A model generated the notes under the pieces. The model made no database searches. It was given only the letters and a program-made list of their open reading frames with translations, and was not told the DNA's origin. The translations under genes and the position numbers were made by a program. A stretch of 35,133 nucleotides of DNA from Dehalococcoidia bacterium (lineage in GTDB: Bacteria > Chloroflexota > Dehalococcoidia > SHYB01 > SHYL01): NCBI GenBank assembly GCA_009692825.1, contig SHYL01000009.1:1-35133 (forward strand). Reading direction: 5' to 3'. Positions 32,773 through 35,133 of this stretch are shown one piece after another; position 1 is the stretch's first letter; each line of letters begins with the position of its first letter.

Positions 32773-33978
32773 ATGGCAAAACAGAAATTTATAAGAAACA
32801 AACCACACATCAACGTAGGTACTATCGGGCACATAGACCACGGCAAGACAACCCTGACAGCGGCAATAACCAAGGCACTTTCGCTTAAGGGCGCAAGCAC
32901 ATTTAAGGCTTATGACGAAATCGCCAAGGGCGGTGTAGTACGTGACGCCTCAAAGATCTTGACGGTTGCTATTGCCCATGTGGAATATGAAACTGAAAAG
33001 CGCCATTATGCGCACATAGACTGCCCAGGCCACGCGGACTACATCAAGAACATGATCACTGGTGCAGCCCAGATGGACGGCGCTATCCTCGTAGTAAGCG
33101 CTCCTGAAGGCCCGATGCCTCAAACAAGAGAGCACATTCTGCTTGCCAAACAGGTACAGGTGCCCGCAATGGTGGTGTTCCTTAACAAGGTAGACCTCAT
33201 GGAAGACCCTGAACTCCTTGACCTGGTAGAGCTTGAGCTCCGCGAGCTGCTCACCAAATACGGCTTCCCCGGCGACAAGATACCCATAGTCAGAGGCAGC
33301 GCTTCCAAGGCACTGCAGAGCACAAGCAAGGACTATAACGCCCCGGAATATGAGTGCATCCGCAATCTGATGGACGCTATTGACACTGGTATCCCTGAGC
33401 CTCAGAGGCCAAGAGACCTTCCATTCATGATGCCTGTTGAAGACGTATTCGGCATCAAGGGACGCGGTACGGTAGTAACAGGTCGCGTCGAAAGAGGCGT
33501 GGTCAAAGTCGGCGACGAAATCGAGATCGTTGGCATCAAGGACACCAGAAAGACAGTCGTCACGGGCGTGGAAATGTTCCACAAGCTGCTTGACTCTGCT
33601 GAGCCTGGCGATGCGGTCGGCGCACTCCTCCGCGGCATCGAGCGTGAAGATATCGAGCGCGGCATGGTACTCGCCAAGCCTGGCTCAATGAAGCCTCACA
33701 CAGAATTCGAATGTGAGGTTTATATCCTGAGCAAGGAAGAGGGCGGACGCCACACACCGTTCTTCTCTGGATACAAACCGCAGTTCTACATAAGAACCAC
33801 GGACGTAACCGGTGAACTTGAACTGGCTAAAGGCGTTGAAATGAGCATGCCTGGCGATAACATCAAGGCGACAATCAAGCTGATCCAGCCGGTTGCCGTA
33901 GAAGCCCAGATGCGCTTCGCTATTCGCGAAGGCGGCAGGACCGTGGGCGCAGGCGTTGTCACAAAGGTTATCAAGTAA
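32773..33978 (+). CDS. tuf: Elongation factor Tu
   Basis: A 401-residue EF-Tu, the GTPase that brings aminoacyl-tRNA to the ribosome. G1 is [15 protein letters not shown] (residues 16-30), G3 is [12 protein letters not shown] with the catalytic histidine, and G4 is NKVDL. Domains 2 and 3 are normal ([42 protein letters not shown] at the end). The switch I/G2 region is unusual: between AYDEI (residues 46-50) and AHVEYET (68-74) the sequence is [17 protein letters not shown], whereas most bacterial EF-Tu has an acidic APEE/RGIT sequence. A threonine (64) still sits at the magnesium-coordinating position. Other frames do not restore the usual sequence. Part of the tRNA-tuf-rpmG-secE-nusG cluster. 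Confidence 0.96.
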   Translation: MAKQKFIRNKPHINVGTIGHIDHGKTTLTAAITKALSLKGASTFKAYDEIAKGGVVRDASKILTVAIAHVEYETEKRHYAHIDCPGHADYIKNMITGAAQMDGAILVVSAPEGPMPQTREHILLAKQVQVPAMVVFLNKVDLMEDPELLDLVELELRELLTKYGFPGDKIPIVRGSASKALQSTSKDYNAPEYECIRNLMDAIDTGIPEPQRPRDLPFMMPVEDVFGIKGRGTVVTGRVERGVVKVGDEIEIVGIKDTRKTVVTGVEMFHKLLDSAEPGDAVGALLRGIEREDIERGMVLAKPGSMKPHTEFECEVYILSKEEGGRHTPFFSGYKPQFYIRTTDVTGELELAKGVEMSMPGDNIKATIKLIQPVAVEAQMRFAIREGGRTVGAGVVTKVIK

Positions 33979-33995
33979 CAAACTGAGAGGCTGAA

Positions 33996-34163
33996 ATGGC
34001 TAAAAAAGGCGAAGCGAGAATAGTTATTGACCTTGCCTGCACTGAGTGCAAGTCACGTAACTATTCCACTGAAAAGAATAAGAAAAACGATACCGGCCGC
34101 CTAGAGCTTGATAAGTTCTGCCCAAGATGCAGATCCCACAAGCTTCACCGAGAGGTTAGGTAA
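33996..34163 (+). CDS. rpmG: 50S ribosomal protein L33
   Basis: A 55-residue bL33: [52 protein letters not shown]. Both zinc-ligand pairs are present, CTEC and CPRC, so it is the zinc-binding (C+) form. The ATG at 33996 has GAGAGG about eight bases upstream. It lies 17 bases after tuf and three bases before secE, the usual rpmG-secE-nusG arrangement. Confidence 0.95.
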   Translation: MAKKGEARIVIDLACTECKSRNYSTEKNKKNDTGRLELDKFCPRCRSHKLHREVR

Positions 34164-34166
34164 CTT

Positions 34167-34385
34167 TTGACTTCTTCATCGCGCGTACCTTCTCAACTGA
34201 AGGCCAGGAACTTTCGCATTCGCTACATATCTGATGTATTTGGCGAACTAAAGAAAGTAACCTGGCCTGCACGCGAAGAGGCATGGCGCTTAACAGTTAC
34301 TGTCATCATGATAACTATGGGTGTTGGTCTTATCCTGGGCGGTATCGACTACCTCTTTGCTGAATTCATAAAGCTGGTCACATAG
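34167..34385 (+). CDS. secE: Preprotein translocase subunit SecE
   Basis: A 72-residue single-span SecE, the short bacterial type. The amphipathic cytoplasmic helix with FGELKKVTWPAREEAWRLTV (about residues 25-44) is the signature, followed by one membrane segment IMITMGVGLILGGIDYLF. SecE holds SecY in the translocon. The start is probably TTG at 34167, with AGG (34158-34160) six bases upstream; no ATG or GTG is available in the needed position. nusG follows after ten bases. Confidence 0.93.
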   Translation: MTSSSRVPSQLKARNFRIRYISDVFGELKKVTWPAREEAWRLTVTVIMITMGVGLILGGIDYLFAEFIKLVT

Positions 34386-34395
34386 AGAAAGCCTA

Positions 34396-34941
34396 ATGAC
34401 AACAACAAACACAGAAACTGAAATCCAGTGGTACGTTATACACACGTACTCCGGCTACGAAGACCGCGTTAAGAAGAACCTTGAGCACCGTATCCAGACA
34501 ATGGATGTAAAAGACAAGATAATCCAGGTCATCATCCCCACTGAGGATGAGATCGAGATTCATGAAGGTCAGCGCAAAAAGGTTCTTCACAAGGTATTCC
34601 CGGGTTACATTTTTGTGCAGATGCGCATGACGGATGAGAGCTGGTACGTAGTCCGCAACACACCTGGTGTTACGGGGTTTGTAGGCACAGGCAATAAGCC
34701 TACTCCATTATCCGACCAGGAAGTGAACCAGATATTGAAGCAGATGCATACTGAAGGCCCGCGCATGAAACCCGGCTTCCAGAAGGGCAGCAGCGTCAGG
34801 ATCAAAGATGGACCGTTCACAGACTTCCTCGGCGTTGTGGATGAGGTATACGCAGACAAGGGTAAAGTTAAGGTACTGGTATCATTCTTCGGGCGCGAAA
34901 CGCCTGTCGAGCTGGATTACCTGCAGATCGAGAAGCTTTAA
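34396..34941 (+). CDS. nusG: Transcription termination/antitermination factor NusG
   Basis: A 181-residue NusG. The NGN domain begins with QWYVIHTYSGYEDRVKKNLE, and continues through KVFPGYIFVQMRMTDESWYVVRNTPGVTGFVG (about residues 70-101). The KOW domain is GSSVRIKDGPFTDFLGVVDEV (about 133-153), ending LDYLQIEKL. NusG binds RNA polymerase and links it to ribosomes or Rho. ATG at 34396 follows AGAGAAAGCC. Its position between secE and rplK is the standard bacterial order. Confidence 0.97.
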   Translation: MTTTNTETEIQWYVIHTYSGYEDRVKKNLEHRIQTMDVKDKIIQVIIPTEDEIEIHEGQRKKVLHKVFPGYIFVQMRMTDESWYVVRNTPGVTGFVGTGNKPTPLSDQEVNQILKQMHTEGPRMKPGFQKGSSVRIKDGPFTDFLGVVDEVYADKGKVKVLVSFFGRETPVELDYLQIEKL

Positions 34942-34990
34942 GCTTACAGCGGGTTATTTCCCACTAAGATTTTCGTTTGGAGGCCTTTGA

Positions 34991-35133
34991 GTGGCAAAAA
35001 AAGTAAAAGCGATTGTTAAATTACAGATAGCGGCGGGCAAGGCTAATCCTGCTCCTCCCGTAGGCCCTGCACTGGGCCAGCACGGCGTGAACATCATGAT
35101 GTTCTGCAAGGATTATAACGAGCGAACCAGCAA
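34991..35133 (+). CDS. rplK: 50S ribosomal protein L11, N-terminal part (3' end outside window)
   Basis: The first 47 codons of L11, cut by the right edge. The conserved N-terminal domain is clear: [38 protein letters not shown], with the proline-rich loop that moves with EF-G and thiostrepton-type ligands. GTG start at 34991 with GGAGG (34979-34983) seven bases upstream. The 49-base gap from nusG holds nothing else recognisable. Confidence 0.96.
   Translation, partial: MAKKVKAIVKLQIAAGKANPAPPVGPALGQHGVNIMMFCKDYNERTS

Noticed and set aside
1-35133. CRISPR arrays, toxin-antitoxin pairs, restriction-modification or phage-defence islands
   Set aside because: No regularly spaced repeats and no recognisable defence or toxin genes were found on either strand.

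Overview
The window is a chromosomal segment of a bacterium, mostly housekeeping genes. The most likely source is a Chloroflexota member, perhaps Dehalococcoidia-like, but this is only inferred. The hints are ClpC rather than ClpA, no outer-membrane genes, a 5S rRNA gene away from any 16S or 23S, a Rad50-like SbcC, NurA and a four-repeat S1 protein. I see no phage, plasmid, insertion sequence or CRISPR array.

Layout. 1-4000 (minus): the 5' part of a phosphoenolpyruvate synthase gene with its own promoter and a structured leader, and an SbcC/Rad50 ATPase. 4350-6691 (plus): ribosomal protein L9, DnaB helicase and an unrecognised small membrane protein. 6747-11300 (minus): a compact operon behind a good promoter, with S-adenosylmethionine decarboxylase, an aminopropyltransferase resembling thermospermine synthases, a PHP phosphoesterase, FabZ and PlsY, ending in a decayed gene for an anchored exported protein. 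11355-17423 (minus): a BioD-like/DRTGG protein, endonuclease III, an epimerase lacking its N-terminal half-domain, a conserved small protein, a class II aldolase, an FGGY sugar kinase and a frameshifted 2-hydroxyacid dehydrogenase. 17518-23245 (plus): NurA nuclease, two small metabolic proteins, FabF, a small membrane protein and RecJ. 23242-25662 (minus): the lgt, glutaredoxin-like, ccdA, tlpA operon for lipoprotein maturation and extracytoplasmic thiol chemistry. 25837-35133 (plus): a Xer recombinase, a lone 5S rRNA with its own promoter, rpsA-clpC, a strong terminator, radA, the tRNA-Thr/tRNA-Tyr/tRNA-Thr/tuf cluster, then rpmG, secE, nusG and the start of rplK.

DNA repair and replication recur (sbcC, dnaB, nth, nurA, recJ, xer, radA). 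Fatty-acid and phospholipid synthesis is split between fabZ-plsY and fabF. The final 3 kb is the classic translation and transcription-elongation cluster.

The points most worth a second look are these: an EF-Tu whose switch I region departs from the usual RGIT sequence; three damaged genes between 6.7 and 17.4 kb on one strand; an rpsA promoter placed so that the mRNA should be leaderless; a leader before the PEP synthase gene with mutually exclusive pairings over the ribosome binding site; and the independently promoted 5S gene. No clearly new multi-gene system was found.
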